Below, in pieces: positions 52,892 through 62,254 of a DNA stretch of 64,000 nt (within the stretch, counting starts at the first letter, position 1; each line of letters begins with the position of its first letter). Location of the stretch: assembly GCA_050252335.1 (NCBI GenBank), contig JBFWLB010000001.1:62001-126000 (forward strand), read 5' to 3'. A program made the position numbers and the translations under genes. This DNA comes from Berkiella_A sp050252335 (GTDB lineage: Bacteria > Pseudomonadota > Gammaproteobacteria > Berkiellales > Berkiellaceae). The notes beneath the pieces are model-generated. The model was not told the DNA's origin, ran no database searches, and saw nothing but the letters and a program-made list of their open reading frames with translations.

Positions 52892-53677
52892 TCACAAAGC
52901 GACTTCAGTGACTGCATTTCGCAGCATAATGGTGAAACTCAGCGTCTGGCGACTGAATCTGTCTCCGCCCGCTGTGTGCAGTGTCCCTAATAAATTATAA
53001 GTTTTCGAATCGGCTACTGGATTGTTTTGTTCGGTGCTTCTTAAGAGAATGGCAAGCTTTACCGCGACCACATTATTAAAATTGAGAGAAGGATAGTTGG
53101 CCGATACAAATCTATCGGGTGTTTTATCATTATTCAGATCTTCACCATAGAGCACTTGAAAATTTTCAACATCATCTAAAATAACCTGTGTATCATCAGT
53201 GGGAGTACCATTTGCATTTTGAGCGCGACACGTTAATTGATTATTGGCGTTAAGAGAAATGGTATTGGTTGCAATCGTGAATGCATCCACGCCACGATTG
53301 AGGCAATCTCTGATTGTATTATCGGGAACCCCTGAGCCTGTGCCACTGCCTTGAAAGCGAACGATTAAAACATCGCTGCCATTTGTGCCTGTGCGAGTGC
53401 CGGAAATAAATCCACCACTGGCGCCAAAAATATCCTCTAAAGCAGCGAAATGCTGGTTCTGTACAGAGCTTCTAAAAGCAGTATTGCGTATGACTATCCT
53501 TAAATACTCATGCAAGAATCTGCCATTTTCTTGTAAAATGGCAAGATTATTTTGGAGGCGATAAGTATTTTTATTACTGACAAAAATTTGCAAAATACCG
53601 AGCAATAAAATAAGACTGATTGTGATTGCAACCATGATTTCAAGCATAGAGAAGCCACTGTGCTTATTTATCTTCAT
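52892..53677 (-). CDS. pilW: Type IV minor pilin PilW
   Basis: 261 aa. Leader MKINKHSG before FSMLEIMVAITISLILLLGI. The large C-terminal domain with DCLNRGVDAF and LDDVENFQVLYGEDLN matches PilW. Overlaps pilV by 4 bases. Part of the PilV-W-X core complex that primes pilus assembly with PilY1. Confidence 0.9.
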   Translation of the reverse strand: MKINKHSGFSMLEIMVAITISLILLLGILQIFVSNKNTYRLQNNLAILQENGRFLHEYLRIVIRNTAFRSSVQNQHFAALEDIFGASGGFISGTRTGTNGSDVLIVRFQGSGTGSGVPDNTIRDCLNRGVDAFTIATNTISLNANNQLTCRAQNANGTPTDDTQVILDDVENFQVLYGEDLNNDKTPDRFVSANYPSLNFNNVVAVKLAILLRSTEQNNPVADSKTYNLLGTLHTAGGDRFSRQTLSFTIMLRNAVTEVAL

Positions 53678-54282
53678 AGTGATAAACTCGTGACAAAACG
53701 TTGTAAAGTGCCAGGCGATGTCTCATCTTTTCTTTCTCGCCACCAGATTTTAATAGTAAATACGGGTCTACCTGCTGTTGTCACAATACCATCACATTGT
53801 GGATTACCGGGTACGCCATCATTTGGCGTGCTGTCAATGCAAACGATGCCATCACCTGCTGGTAATACTGAGCGTATTTGAGGATGCCAGCTTGTTGCTG
53901 CTTGGCCTCGGAGGTTTGCATACCATTCATAAAAATCATGTAATGCCATTGCATTTGCATCGCATTGTGTATTGATTGCTGCCCCTGAAGTATTTTTGCC
54001 TAAGCAGTTAGGATTGCCGGTCATGTTTGCTGAGGGGTTATTGTATGGGCTTCCAGTGCCACGTGCTAAAGCAGGCAAATTGCTGCGCATTCTGTCTGCA
54101 ATGTCACTGGCTGCGATGGTTGCTACGGAGCGTAATGCAGAGTCATGCCCCAATTTCAGCCCTGTTACCTGTAGGCTGGCCAAACCGAGTAAGCCGATTG
54201 AAAATACGAGTACTGCGATGAGTACTTCAAGTAAGGTGAACCCGGATATTTTGCAATCAATGCTGTCTGACATTAAATACAT
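53674..54282 (-). CDS. pilV: Type IV minor pilin PilV
   Basis: 202 aa. ISGFTLLEVLIAVLVFSIG then LLGLASLQVTGLK is characteristic of PilV. The leader before Gly-Phe is about 14 residues. A 154-bp gap separates it from fimU upstream; I found no sigma54 site in that gap. Confidence 0.9.
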   Translation of the reverse strand: MYLMSDSIDCKISGFTLLEVLIAVLVFSIGLLGLASLQVTGLKLGHDSALRSVATIAASDIADRMRSNLPALARGTGSPYNNPSANMTGNPNCLGKNTSGAAINTQCDANAMALHDFYEWYANLRGQAATSWHPQIRSVLPAGDGIVCIDSTPNDGVPGNPQCDGIVTTAGRPVFTIKIWWRERKDETSPGTLQRFVTSLSL

Positions 54283-54436
54283 ACCCCATTAAATATACAT
54301 GCTAAGAAGAGATTTATCTCATTACTAGGTATAGTCCGGAGTGGTTGTTGATGCTAAAAAACGTAGATAAATGGTTAGGGTTGAAGCTTAAGTTGTAAAA
54401 AATGCAAAAATAAACAGTGTTAAAAATAACAAGCAA

Positions 54437-54970
54437 TTAGGGGCAGGCCGTTTGCGTTAGAATGGCTCGTCCGGTTGGTGAAATGCTAATGCGGCGTGCA
54501 TTATTGCCCACGCAATTATGAGAGGAAATACTAAAAAGCTTATTAGCACTGGTAGCGGCAGCAAAGCCAGTACTGGTATAAGTAATCACACCTGAAGGAC
54601 TTAAGCTAATATCAGCAGATTGTGTATGTATTTGTTGTAGTCGGATCATGGGTTCAGTGGCATTATTAGCGAAAGTATTATTCTCATCAGGATTTACAAA
54701 AACGATCCAACCTTGATTCCAGTTATTACCACAGCTATTAAAATTTTGATTGCTTGCAGCACAGACAGAGACGCTTAAACCTCGTTTAATGGCTTCACTT
54801 CTTGCCATGTTAAGACTACCAATCAGATCGTTTGTCAAATTAATAGAGCGATTATTTTGAATGACCGACACAAACGAAGGCGCAGCAAATGCAATGGTGA
54901 TGGCTAAAAGAGAAACCGTTACAATCAATTCAATGAGTGTAAAGCCACGGTTTTTGGGATCGATATTCAT
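54437..54970 (-). CDS. fimU: Type IV minor pilin FimU (GspH-like)
   Basis: 177 aa. Leader ending in NRG before FTLIELIVTVSLLAITIAF. A GspH-type body with MARSEAIKRGLSVSVCAAS and NWNQGWIVFVNPDENN. FimU joins the tip complex to the major pilin fibre. FimU and FimT are paralogues; the assignment of this one as FimU follows gene order. Confidence 0.78.
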   Translation of the reverse strand: MNIDPKNRGFTLIELIVTVSLLAITIAFAAPSFVSVIQNNRSINLTNDLIGSLNMARSEAIKRGLSVSVCAASNQNFNSCGNNWNQGWIVFVNPDENNTFANNATEPMIRLQQIHTQSADISLSPSGVITYTSTGFAAATSANKLFSISSHNCVGNNARRISISPTGRAILTQTACP

Positions 54971-54989
54971 ACTTTATGGGATAGATGAA

Positions 54990-55499
54990 TTAGGCTAAAG
55001 ATGCAAGTTTATATTCGATACGTGCGCGACCACTGTCATAAACCACAATCTTGCATGCAGGTGTGTTGTTATTGTGTATGATGAGTGTGCTGCGTGTCGT
55101 GCATCTTCCATCGGGAGCATATTTAATAGAGATCACTTTGCCGGATGTCACTTGAACGAGATTGGGCTTGTGTTTATTGATTCTGAGTATGGTGTCTTCT
55201 GAAGAAAATGTTCCATCTCTATTTACATCAATGTATACCATGCTGCCTTGTGTCCAATCTAAACTACAGCTTTGAAAATCACTTGTACCACATACACTCA
55301 CTATTTGATTAGCCTTGATGGCTTCCATGCGTGCAAAATGTAAGCTGTGAAAGATTTGTTGTGCGATGGTTTCGCTGGACTCTTTTTGTATGCGGCCCAC
55401 AAATGCGCTACTAGACAGTCCCATGATAATGGCGAGGATGCTAAGTGCTATTAATAATTCAAGTAGAGAAAATCCTTTAATTCTCCAAATCATCATCAA
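54990..55499 (-). CDS. fimT: GspH/FimT-family pseudopilin
   Basis: 169 aa. Very short leader WRIKG before FSLLELLIALSILAIIMGLS. Body ARMEAIKANQIVSVCGTSD and LDWTQGSMVYIDVNRDG matches GspH/FimT. FimT proteins of Legionella and other competent bacteria bind DNA for uptake; the basic C-terminal part here (RARIEYKLASLA) is compatible. Its start overlaps the end of pilR by 17-23 bases, depending on which Met is used. Confidence 0.78.
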   Translation of the reverse strand: MMMIWRIKGFSLLELLIALSILAIIMGLSSSAFVGRIQKESSETIAQQIFHSLHFARMEAIKANQIVSVCGTSDFQSCSLDWTQGSMVYIDVNRDGTFSSEDTILRINKHKPNLVQVTSGKVISIKYAPDGRCTTRSTLIIHNNNTPACKIVVYDSGRARIEYKLASLA

Positions 55500-56805
55500 T
55501 GCCTAGCTTCTTGAGGCGATATCTTAGGGTGCGGAAAGTAACATCCAGTAATTTAGCGGCCAAGGTTTTGTTGCCTTTTGTTTCATCCAATGCTTTTAAA
55601 ATGGCTTCTTTTTCTACCTGCTCTAAATGTTCATCTAAAGACATATTAAAAGCATGGCTATGTTTTTTAGGTGCTTGAGGAGGTAATTGTAAATCAGTTA
55701 TTAGAATTTCTTTTCCATCGCTTAGGGTATAAGCTCTTTCTAGAATATTTTCTAGTTCTCGGATATTACCTGGAAAAGAATATTGCGTTAATGCCTCTAG
55801 GGTTTCGGCCGATACTTTCGGTACAGAGACATTGTTTGGAATAATTTTCTTTAAAATATAAGAGACAAGCAATGGAATATCATTAATACGTTGTATCAGT
55901 GAGGGGACTTTGATTTCAATGACATTTAATCGATAAAATAAATCTTCTCTAAAAAAACCAGTTTGTACAAGTTTGCTTAAATCTTTATGCGTCGCACATA
56001 AAAAACGTACATCTGCACTGTGTTCTTTGGTGTCGCCAACAGGTCGGAAAGATTTTTCCTGAATACCCCGCAATAATTTAACTTGCATATTGGGTGGCAG
56101 ATCAGCAACCTCATCGAGAAATAGAGTGCCTTGATGCGCTGCTTGAAAAAAACCAATCTTATCTTGATGCGCACCTGTAAAGCTGCCTTTTTTATGGCCA
56201 AAAAATTCACTTTCCATGAGTTCAATTGGGATTGCGCCACAATTCACCGGAATAAATGGTTTTTCTCTTCTGGGGCTGTTTTGATGGATCAGGCGTGCAA
56301 CCAGTTCTTTGCCTACGCCGGATTGCCCGCTGATATAAACGGGGGCTTGGCTTCTTGCTATTTTTTCAATTTGTGTTTTGAGCTGAAGAATACATTCACT
56401 TTCGCCAATTAAATTGAAAGATTTACTATCTGCGCTGTAATTAATATTCAATGCATCTTCTATTAGATTGCGTAATATTTTTAGATCAACAGGTTTATTA
56501 ATGAAATCAAAGGCGCCTAATTTCATAGCTTGAATGGCTGTTTCCATTTTTCCATGTGCAGTAATAACAGCGACAGGCGTGTGTGGTGAGTTATTTTGAA
56601 TATGGCGTACTAGATCCAGTCCATTTCCATCGGGTAAGCGCATATCCGTTAAACATAAATCAAACTGTTGATGACATAATAATTTTTGAGCAGAATCAAA
56701 AGTAGAGGCGGTTTGTGTTTCAAGTCCCATCTTTGAGAGTGTTATGCCGAGTAGCTGACAAATATCTGGCTCATCATCAACGATTAAAATGGATTTTTTG
56801 TTCAT
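55477..56805 (-). CDS. pilR: Sigma54 response regulator PilR
   Basis: 442 aa NtrC-type regulator. Receiver domain (~1-120) with DD at residues 11-12 (IVDDEPD), phospho-Asp in LTDMRLPDG and Lys in NKPVD. AAA+ domain with Walker A SGQSGVGKE, the sigma54-contact loop GSFTGA (usually GAFTGA, a tolerated variant) and Walker B FLDEVADLP. C-terminal Fis-type HTH (GNKTLAAKLLDVTFRTLRYR). Activates pilin genes with PilS. Start 27 bp after pilS. Confidence 0.93.
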   Translation of the reverse strand: MNKKSILIVDDEPDICQLLGITLSKMGLETQTASTFDSAQKLLCHQQFDLCLTDMRLPDGNGLDLVRHIQNNSPHTPVAVITAHGKMETAIQAMKLGAFDFINKPVDLKILRNLIEDALNINYSADSKSFNLIGESECILQLKTQIEKIARSQAPVYISGQSGVGKELVARLIHQNSPRREKPFIPVNCGAIPIELMESEFFGHKKGSFTGAHQDKIGFFQAAHQGTLFLDEVADLPPNMQVKLLRGIQEKSFRPVGDTKEHSADVRFLCATHKDLSKLVQTGFFREDLFYRLNVIEIKVPSLIQRINDIPLLVSYILKKIIPNNVSVPKVSAETLEALTQYSFPGNIRELENILERAYTLSDGKEILITDLQLPPQAPKKHSHAFNMSLDEHLEQVEKEAILKALDETKGNKTLAAKLLDVTFRTLRYRLKKLGIDDDLEN

Positions 56806-56832
56806 ATGTGTGCCTTAGTATATAAGCTACTT

Positions 56833-58452
56833 TTAAGTATTTATTTCATGTGGAAAAATGATACGAAATTGAGAGCCTAATGTGCTTTGACAATAGTCAA
56901 TGTGTGCACCATTAATTTGACTTAATTCTCTTGCTAAATACAAGCCTAACCCTGTCCCTGTTTTTTCTGTTGTAAAGAAAGGTTCGAAGACAAAATCCCT
57001 ATTCTCCTCGGGTATACCATCCCCCTGATCGATGATATCTAAGTAGACACCATGAGGATGAATGCCTGATTGAGTGTGTAAGCTTACCGTTGGTTTGCCA
57101 ATTTTCTTTTCGCTATAGCGTAAACCATTTTCACACAGATTGACGATGATTTGCATCAGTTGGCTGGGATCAACGCCTACCCAGAGCTCTTCTTCACTGG
57201 GAGAAAAGATAATTTGTGCATTTGGATATTGTGTAAACTTTAAATGATGAACGTTTTCTTTAATCCAGCGGTTCAATTCAAGTATTTTGATATTTGATTT
57301 TTGCCCTGAGATGGATAATACATTTTTAATGACTTGATTCATGCGTTCGCAGTTTTGTTGAATCATCACTGCAAGATTTACATTTTCCTGATTGAGCTCT
57401 TCGGACTCCATAAGAATTTGAGCAGCGTGACTTGCCGCACCTAAAGGGTTTCTAAGTTCATGTGCAATATTGGCGGTTAAGTGTCCTAAAGAGCTTAGTT
57501 TGAGATCTTGAGCCTTGCGGGTCTCTGCTTGAAAATCATAAATAAAAATGATCAATCCCGGTGTATTGTTAGGATCAATGGATTGAAAATCTAATCGTAC
57601 TTTAGGGTACATGGGGTTTATTTGTATGGGAGAAAGGTTTTTTTGTTTCATTAACCAAGCAAGGACACAGTGTTGGAAGCTAGTGGGTAGATCGGATAAG
57701 CGTTGCGCTTTTTCGTTCAGTGGAATGCCCAGAAGTTTTTGCGCAGATAAATTAATGATTCGAATATTCTGATCACTATCAAGAACAATGACGCCTTGTT
57801 GCATCAAATCGACAATAAAAGAATTCAATTGAAAAGAAGAGGCTAATTGTTTTGCTTGCTTTAGAATAATCGCCTGATTTTTTCGCGCTTTCAGCGATAA
57901 AAAATTTGTTAAGAGAGAGGTTGCAAAAACAATGAGACCTAATAATCCAACTTGATTGGAAGAATTCAATAGATTGTAGCCATATGTTTTCGCATAAAAA
58001 TATTCTAATAAGAGACCAATGCTAATAAGTGCAGCGCTTAGAAAAGAGAGTTTCCCCGGATAAAGAATACTGTGTGCCGCAGCAAGGAGGATAAAGAGCA
58101 GCCCTATGCCAGATAACACACCACCGCAAGCATGCATAATGACAATAAGAAAAGCTATCTCTAAGAAGATCCCTACATTGGCTTGTATAGAATAGTTGGG
58201 TTTTTGAATTAAACTGAGGAGCAGGTTAAAGATGGCAAAGAGCAAATAGGCAGCACTGGTGTGCAAAAAAAGTGTCGGGTGACCTTCTGAAAATTGCCCA
58301 AAGATGGGTATGAGTTTATTCTGATAGGCGATGACAAGGCAGGTCGCCGACAAAATAAATCGATAAATAGAATAAAGTTGTAAAGTCTTCCAAAGCTCTT
58401 TGCTTGGGGTTGTCGTGTCAGAGTGTGCCGCGATATCCTTAAGTGGCAACAT
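56833..58452 (-). CDS. pilS: Sensor histidine kinase PilS
   Basis: 539 aa. Six membrane helices (~30-195), as in P. aeruginosa PilS, then a PAS-like segment (GVIVLDSDQNIRIINLSAQ), a phospho-His in NIAHELRNPLGAASHAAQ, and HATPase motifs NLCENGLRYS, DQGDGIPEE and GTGLGLYLARE. PilS in Pseudomonas senses pilin in the membrane. Co-transcribed with pilR. Confidence 0.92.
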   Translation of the reverse strand: MLPLKDIAAHSDTTTPSKELWKTLQLYSIYRFILSATCLVIAYQNKLIPIFGQFSEGHPTLFLHTSAAYLLFAIFNLLLSLIQKPNYSIQANVGIFLEIAFLIVIMHACGGVLSGIGLLFILLAAAHSILYPGKLSFLSAALISIGLLLEYFYAKTYGYNLLNSSNQVGLLGLIVFATSLLTNFLSLKARKNQAIILKQAKQLASSFQLNSFIVDLMQQGVIVLDSDQNIRIINLSAQKLLGIPLNEKAQRLSDLPTSFQHCVLAWLMKQKNLSPIQINPMYPKVRLDFQSIDPNNTPGLIIFIYDFQAETRKAQDLKLSSLGHLTANIAHELRNPLGAASHAAQILMESEELNQENVNLAVMIQQNCERMNQVIKNVLSISGQKSNIKILELNRWIKENVHHLKFTQYPNAQIIFSPSEEELWVGVDPSQLMQIIVNLCENGLRYSEKKIGKPTVSLHTQSGIHPHGVYLDIIDQGDGIPEENRDFVFEPFFTTEKTGTGLGLYLARELSQINGAHIDYCQSTLGSQFRIIFPHEINT

Positions 58453-58461
58453 AAGTATCCT

Positions 58462-58755
58462 TTAATCACAAGGTGGATCACAATAGTAACAATTATTCTC
58501 TAATATGGCTTGCTCAACAGGGATATAGCTCTCGCATTTTGCACATTTAACCAGCTGTGCAGAGAGTGGTTTTTGTTGTTTTGTTTGATTGCCACCGTGG
58601 TTGTTATGAGCGCTTGAGTGGTCAGCCCCTGACGGTCTTTGTGTGCCCGTGCGTGTACCGCTAAGCCAGCTTTTAATTTGTCGGATAGCAAACCAAATTG
58701 CGCCTACCGCAAATAACCACAAAATTAAGAAAAACATGAGTATACGGACTAGCAT
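58462..58755 (-). CDS. PP0621-family zinc-ribbon-like membrane protein
   Basis: 97 aa. One N-terminal membrane helix, a disordered middle, and a C-terminal cysteine cluster (VKCAKCESYIP then CYYCDPPCD) that could bind zinc. This is the pattern of PP0621-family proteins, found upstream of pilS in many gammaproteobacteria. Function unknown. 9 bp before pilS. Confidence 0.75.
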   Translation of the reverse strand: MLVRILMFFLILWLFAVGAIWFAIRQIKSWLSGTRTGTQRPSGADHSSAHNNHGGNQTKQQKPLSAQLVKCAKCESYIPVEQAILENNCYYCDPPCD

Positions 58756-58884
58756 TTTCTTCCAAAAAGTAATTGTTCAAACTTATTTTCTACTTGAAAC
58801 ACCATTATATGTAAGTTTTAGCCATTAATCTTTGTATTTACACATTTAATTTTATCTGTAGTTTCTCATCAAGGAGTTTGTCAC

Positions 58885-58917
58885 TTATCTTTATGTAAAA
58901 GATAAACATGTTATAAT
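58885..58917 (+). promoter_or_regulatory. fmdB/aspS promoter with inverted-repeat operator
   Basis: TTATCTTT (58885-58892) and AAAGATAA (58898-58905) form a perfect 8-8 inverted repeat with a 5-base spacer. A consensus -10 box TATAAT follows at 58912-58917, while no good -35 box is visible. This arrangement suggests a regulator binding site over the -35 position. Confidence 0.45.
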
Positions 58918-58952
58918 TTTCCCAGCAAAAAAAGGTTAAAGAGGTTTTTGAG

Positions 58953-59192
58953 ATGCCCATTTATGAATATCGATGCTCTGTTTGTCATCATGAGACGGAA
59001 ATCCTACATGGAATGAATGAAACCATAGATCAAGCTTGTCCCCAAGGTTGTGGTCAGAATACCTTGGTTCGATTGGTTTCTGCCCCTAAAGTTCGCTTTA
59101 GTGGTCAAGGTTATTATGAAACAGATGAGAAACCTAAAGAAAAACAAAGAAATGTTCTAACAAAGGATGAGCCTGCGGCTGCTTCCAAATAG
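58953..59192 (+). CDS. FmdB-family zinc-ribbon protein
   Basis: 79 aa. MPIYEYRCSVCHHETEIL and the later CPQGCG give two CxxC-like knuckles, as in FmdB/CxxC_CXXC_SSSS regulators. The lysine-rich tail is typical. Its role is undefined; in gammaproteobacteria it often lies upstream of aspS, as here (51 bp). Confidence 0.88.
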   Translation: MPIYEYRCSVCHHETEILHGMNETIDQACPQGCGQNTLVRLVSAPKVRFSGQGYYETDEKPKEKQRNVLTKDEPAAASK

Positions 59193-59243
59193 CATCATTC
59201 TGTCTGGCGAAAAAAATCCAACTAATAATATAAGGCCAATTCT

Positions 59244-61025
59244 ATGCGCACGGATTATTGTGGCAACATTACAGAAAAGTTTCTGGACAAAAAGGTAACG
59301 CTCTATGGTTGGGCGCATCGACGTCGTGATCATGGTGGGGTGGTATTCATTGACTTAAGAGATAGAGAAGGGTTGGTACAGGTTGTTATCAATCCCGAGA
59401 ATAAACAAGCATTCGCCATTGCTGAAAAAATTAGAAATGAATTTGTGCTTAAAATTGAAGGGGTTGTAAAATCTCGTCCTGAAGGCACGCAGAACCAAGA
59501 TTTAGCAACAGGTAAAATTGAGGTTGTGGTTGACTCGCTGGAAATTCTAAATGCCTCTAAAACGCCACCTTTCATGTTAGATAATTATCATGAAGTGGGT
59601 GAAGAGGCACGTTTAAGATATCGCTATTTGGATTTAAGACGCCCAGAGATGGCAAAGAAGATCCATTTGCGCGCCAAAGTATCGCAGTATTTTAGAAATT
59701 TCTTGGATTCAAATGGCTTTTTGGACATAGAAACACCCTTTTTAACCAAAGCAACACCTGAAGGAGCAAGAGACTATCTAGTGCCCTCTCGTACCTTCCC
59801 GGGGAATTTCTTTGCTTTGCCTCAATCGCCGCAGTTATTTAAGCAGATCCTCATGATGGCAGGTTTTGATAGGTATTATCAGATTGTTCGCTGTTTTAGA
59901 GATGAGGATTTAAGAGCGGATAGACAACCAGAATTTACCCAGCTTGATATTGAAACCTCATTTTTAGATGAATTTGAAATTATGACGATCATGGAAGAAA
60001 TGATCTCTGGTTTATTTAAGACCCTATTAAATGTTGATTTACCGACACCTTTTCTCAAAATGCCTTATGATGAGGCAATGCGCCGTTTTGGTCTGGATAA
60101 GCCGGACTTACGCATTCCCCTAGAGCTTGTGGATATTGCTGATTTGGTTAAAACCTCTGATTTTAAAGTGTTTAGCCAAGCAGCCAATGATCCTAAGGGA
60201 CGTGTTGTTGTGTTGAAAGTGCCACAAGGCGGTAAATTGTCTCGTAAAGAAATAGACGATTATACAAATTATGTTGGGATTTACGGGGCCAAAGGCTTAG
60301 CTTACATCAAGGTAAATGATGTGTCTCAGGGCGCACAAGGTTGCCAATCTCCGATTGTTAAATTCTTAGGCGATGCAATTGTGAATGCCTTGCTTAAACA
60401 AATAAATGCACAAGATGGCGATATGTTATTCTTTGGGGCTGGGGATAGTGCAATTGTCTCTGAGTCCATGGGATCTTTGCGTGTGAAAATCGGTTTGGAT
60501 TTAAACTTGGTGAACGCAGCCTGGCAGCCATTGTGGGTCGTTGACTTTCCCATGTTTGCATACAATGCAAAAGAAAAACGCTTTGAAGCACAACATCACC
60601 CCTTTACTGCGCCCAATACGAACAACCCAGAAGAGATCAAAGCAAATCCAGAAAAACTGTATTCCCGTGCCTATGATATGGTTTTAAATGGTATGGAAGT
60701 AGGGGGCGGATCGGTTCGTATCAATAATCCTCAAGTGCAACAGTGCATTTTTGATATTTTGGGTATTAATCCAGAGCAAGCCAAAGAAAAATTTGGTTTC
60801 TTATTGGAAGCCTTAGAATATGGTTGTCCTCCACATGGTGGTTTGGCCTTTGGGGTAGATAGATTGGTAATGCTCATGACAAACTCAACGTCTATTCGAG
60901 ACGTGATTGCATTTCCAAAGACTCAAACAGCAAGCTGTATGATGACAAATGCACCCAGCGCTGTTGATCCACAGCAATTAAAAGAATTGGGCGTCAAAAT
61001 AGCAGAGGTTGCCCCTGGTAAATAA
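59244..61025 (+). CDS. aspS: Aspartyl-tRNA synthetase
   Basis: 593 aa bacterial class IIb enzyme with N-terminal OB fold (YGWAHRRRDHGGVVFIDLRD), catalytic motif 2 (FRDEDLRADRQPEFTQLD), the bacterial insertion domain (~290-420) and motif 3 (GLAFGVDRLVML). Ends overlapping the nudB frame by 17 bases. Confidence 0.98.
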   Translation: MRTDYCGNITEKFLDKKVTLYGWAHRRRDHGGVVFIDLRDREGLVQVVINPENKQAFAIAEKIRNEFVLKIEGVVKSRPEGTQNQDLATGKIEVVVDSLEILNASKTPPFMLDNYHEVGEEARLRYRYLDLRRPEMAKKIHLRAKVSQYFRNFLDSNGFLDIETPFLTKATPEGARDYLVPSRTFPGNFFALPQSPQLFKQILMMAGFDRYYQIVRCFRDEDLRADRQPEFTQLDIETSFLDEFEIMTIMEEMISGLFKTLLNVDLPTPFLKMPYDEAMRRFGLDKPDLRIPLELVDIADLVKTSDFKVFSQAANDPKGRVVVLKVPQGGKLSRKEIDDYTNYVGIYGAKGLAYIKVNDVSQGAQGCQSPIVKFLGDAIVNALLKQINAQDGDMLFFGAGDSAIVSESMGSLRVKIGLDLNLVNAAWQPLWVVDFPMFAYNAKEKRFEAQHHPFTAPNTNNPEEIKANPEKLYSRAYDMVLNGMEVGGGSVRINNPQVQQCIFDILGINPEQAKEKFGFLLEALEYGCPPHGGLAFGVDRLVMLMTNSTSIRDVIAFPKTQTASCMMTNAPSAVDPQQLKELGVKIAEVAPGK

Positions 61026-61467
61026 ACCATCAGCACAGACTGAAGTGAAGCGGCCTGAATCCGTATTGGTTGTAGTATATTCTGTGACGCAAGAGGTGTT
61101 ATGCCTTTTGCGAGCAGATTATCCTGACTTTTGGCAATCCGTGACGGGGAGCTTGATGGCGGGGGAACGGCCACAGGAAGCTGCATTACGGGAGCTATAC
61201 GAAGAAACAGGGTTGTGTGAAGCAGATGGCACTTTAGTCGATTGTCAGCATTCAGCGTATTTTGCAATTTATCCGCAGTGGTTGCATCGTTATGCACCAG
61301 GCGTAACAACTAACTTGGAACATGTATTTTGTTTTGTGATGAGGGCACCTCAGCACATTTGTATAAGCCATGAACATACAAAATATTGTTGGTTGCCGAA
61401 GGAAGAGGCGATTAGAATAATGGCCTCACCTTCTAACCAATCTGCAATTAAAAATTTCATTAAATAA
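61009..61467 (+). CDS. nudB: Dihydroneopterin triphosphate diphosphatase NudB
   Basis: 152 aa. Nudix box GSLMAGERPQEAALRELYEETG fits GX5EX7REUXEEXGU. Starting from KRPESVLVVVYS it resembles E. coli NudB, which removes pyrophosphate from dihydroneopterin triphosphate in folate synthesis. The start could be TTG at 61009 (overlapping aspS) or GTG at 61045, neither with a clean ribosome binding site. Confidence 0.88.
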   Translation: MPLVNKPSAQTEVKRPESVLVVVYSVTQEVLCLLRADYPDFWQSVTGSLMAGERPQEAALRELYEETGLCEADGTLVDCQHSAYFAIYPQWLHRYAPGVTTNLEHVFCFVMRAPQHICISHEHTKYCWLPKEEAIRIMASPSNQSAIKNFIK

Positions 61468-61498
61468 TTACAGCTAAATCGATTACAAGAGGTAGGTA

Positions 61499-62245
61499 AT
61501 GGCAGGTCATAGTAAGTGGGCTAACATTAAGCATAGAAAAAATGCACAAGATGCCAAGCGAGGTAAGATTTTTACTAAGTTGATTCGTGAAATCACCGTT
61601 TCTGCAAAAATAGGGGGCGGTGATGCTGCCTCCAATCCCAGATTAAGAACCGCTGTTGATAAAGCGCTGGGGCAAAACATGACTCGAGATACCATTGATC
61701 GTGCGATTAAACGCGGTGTAGGTGGGGGTGATGATCAAAACTTAGAAGAAATTCGCTATGAAGGATATGGTCCTAATGGTGTGGCAGTAATTGTTGATTG
61801 CTTGACCGATAATCGTAATCGTACGGTATCGGATGTGCGCCATGCTTTTACTAAAATGGGGGGCAATTTAGGTACAACTGGCTCCGTTGCCTTTAATTTT
61901 AATAAATATGGGCAAATTTATTTTAGTTCTAAAATGGATGAAGATACCCTAATGGAAGTGGCCATTGATGCCGGTGCGGAAGATGTGGTGCGTCAAGAAG
62001 ATGGTAGTTTTATTGTCAATACAGCGCCTGAACTCTTAAATATTGTTGTCGATCAAATGGTAGAAAAGGGTTTGAAACCTGAAGATTCTGAAATCAATAT
62101 GGTGCCAATGGTGACCGTTGCATTAGATGATTTAGAAGATGCACAAACCTTTATGAAAATGATAGACATGTTGGAAGATTTAGATGATGTGCAAGATGTT
62201 TATTCAAATGCTGAGATATCAGAGGCAATTGGTAAACAATTATAA
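61499..62245 (+). CDS. yebC: YebC/PmpR-family protein
   Basis: 248 aa. MAGHSKWANIKHRKNAQDAKR and TDNRNRTVSDVRHAFTKMGG are invariant. Family members act as DNA-binding regulators, and recent work shows some help ribosomes through polyproline stretches. Upstream of ruvC by 9 bp, in the conserved order. Confidence 0.96.
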   Translation: MAGHSKWANIKHRKNAQDAKRGKIFTKLIREITVSAKIGGGDAASNPRLRTAVDKALGQNMTRDTIDRAIKRGVGGGDDQNLEEIRYEGYGPNGVAVIVDCLTDNRNRTVSDVRHAFTKMGGNLGTTGSVAFNFNKYGQIYFSSKMDEDTLMEVAIDAGAEDVVRQEDGSFIVNTAPELLNIVVDQMVEKGLKPEDSEINMVPMVTVALDDLEDAQTFMKMIDMLEDLDDVQDVYSNAEISEAIGKQL

Positions 62246-62254
62246 GGAGCTTTT

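Noticed and set aside
54283..54436. Sigma54 promoter before pilV
   Set aside because: No TGGCAC-N5-TTGC-like sequence on the minus strand in the gap.
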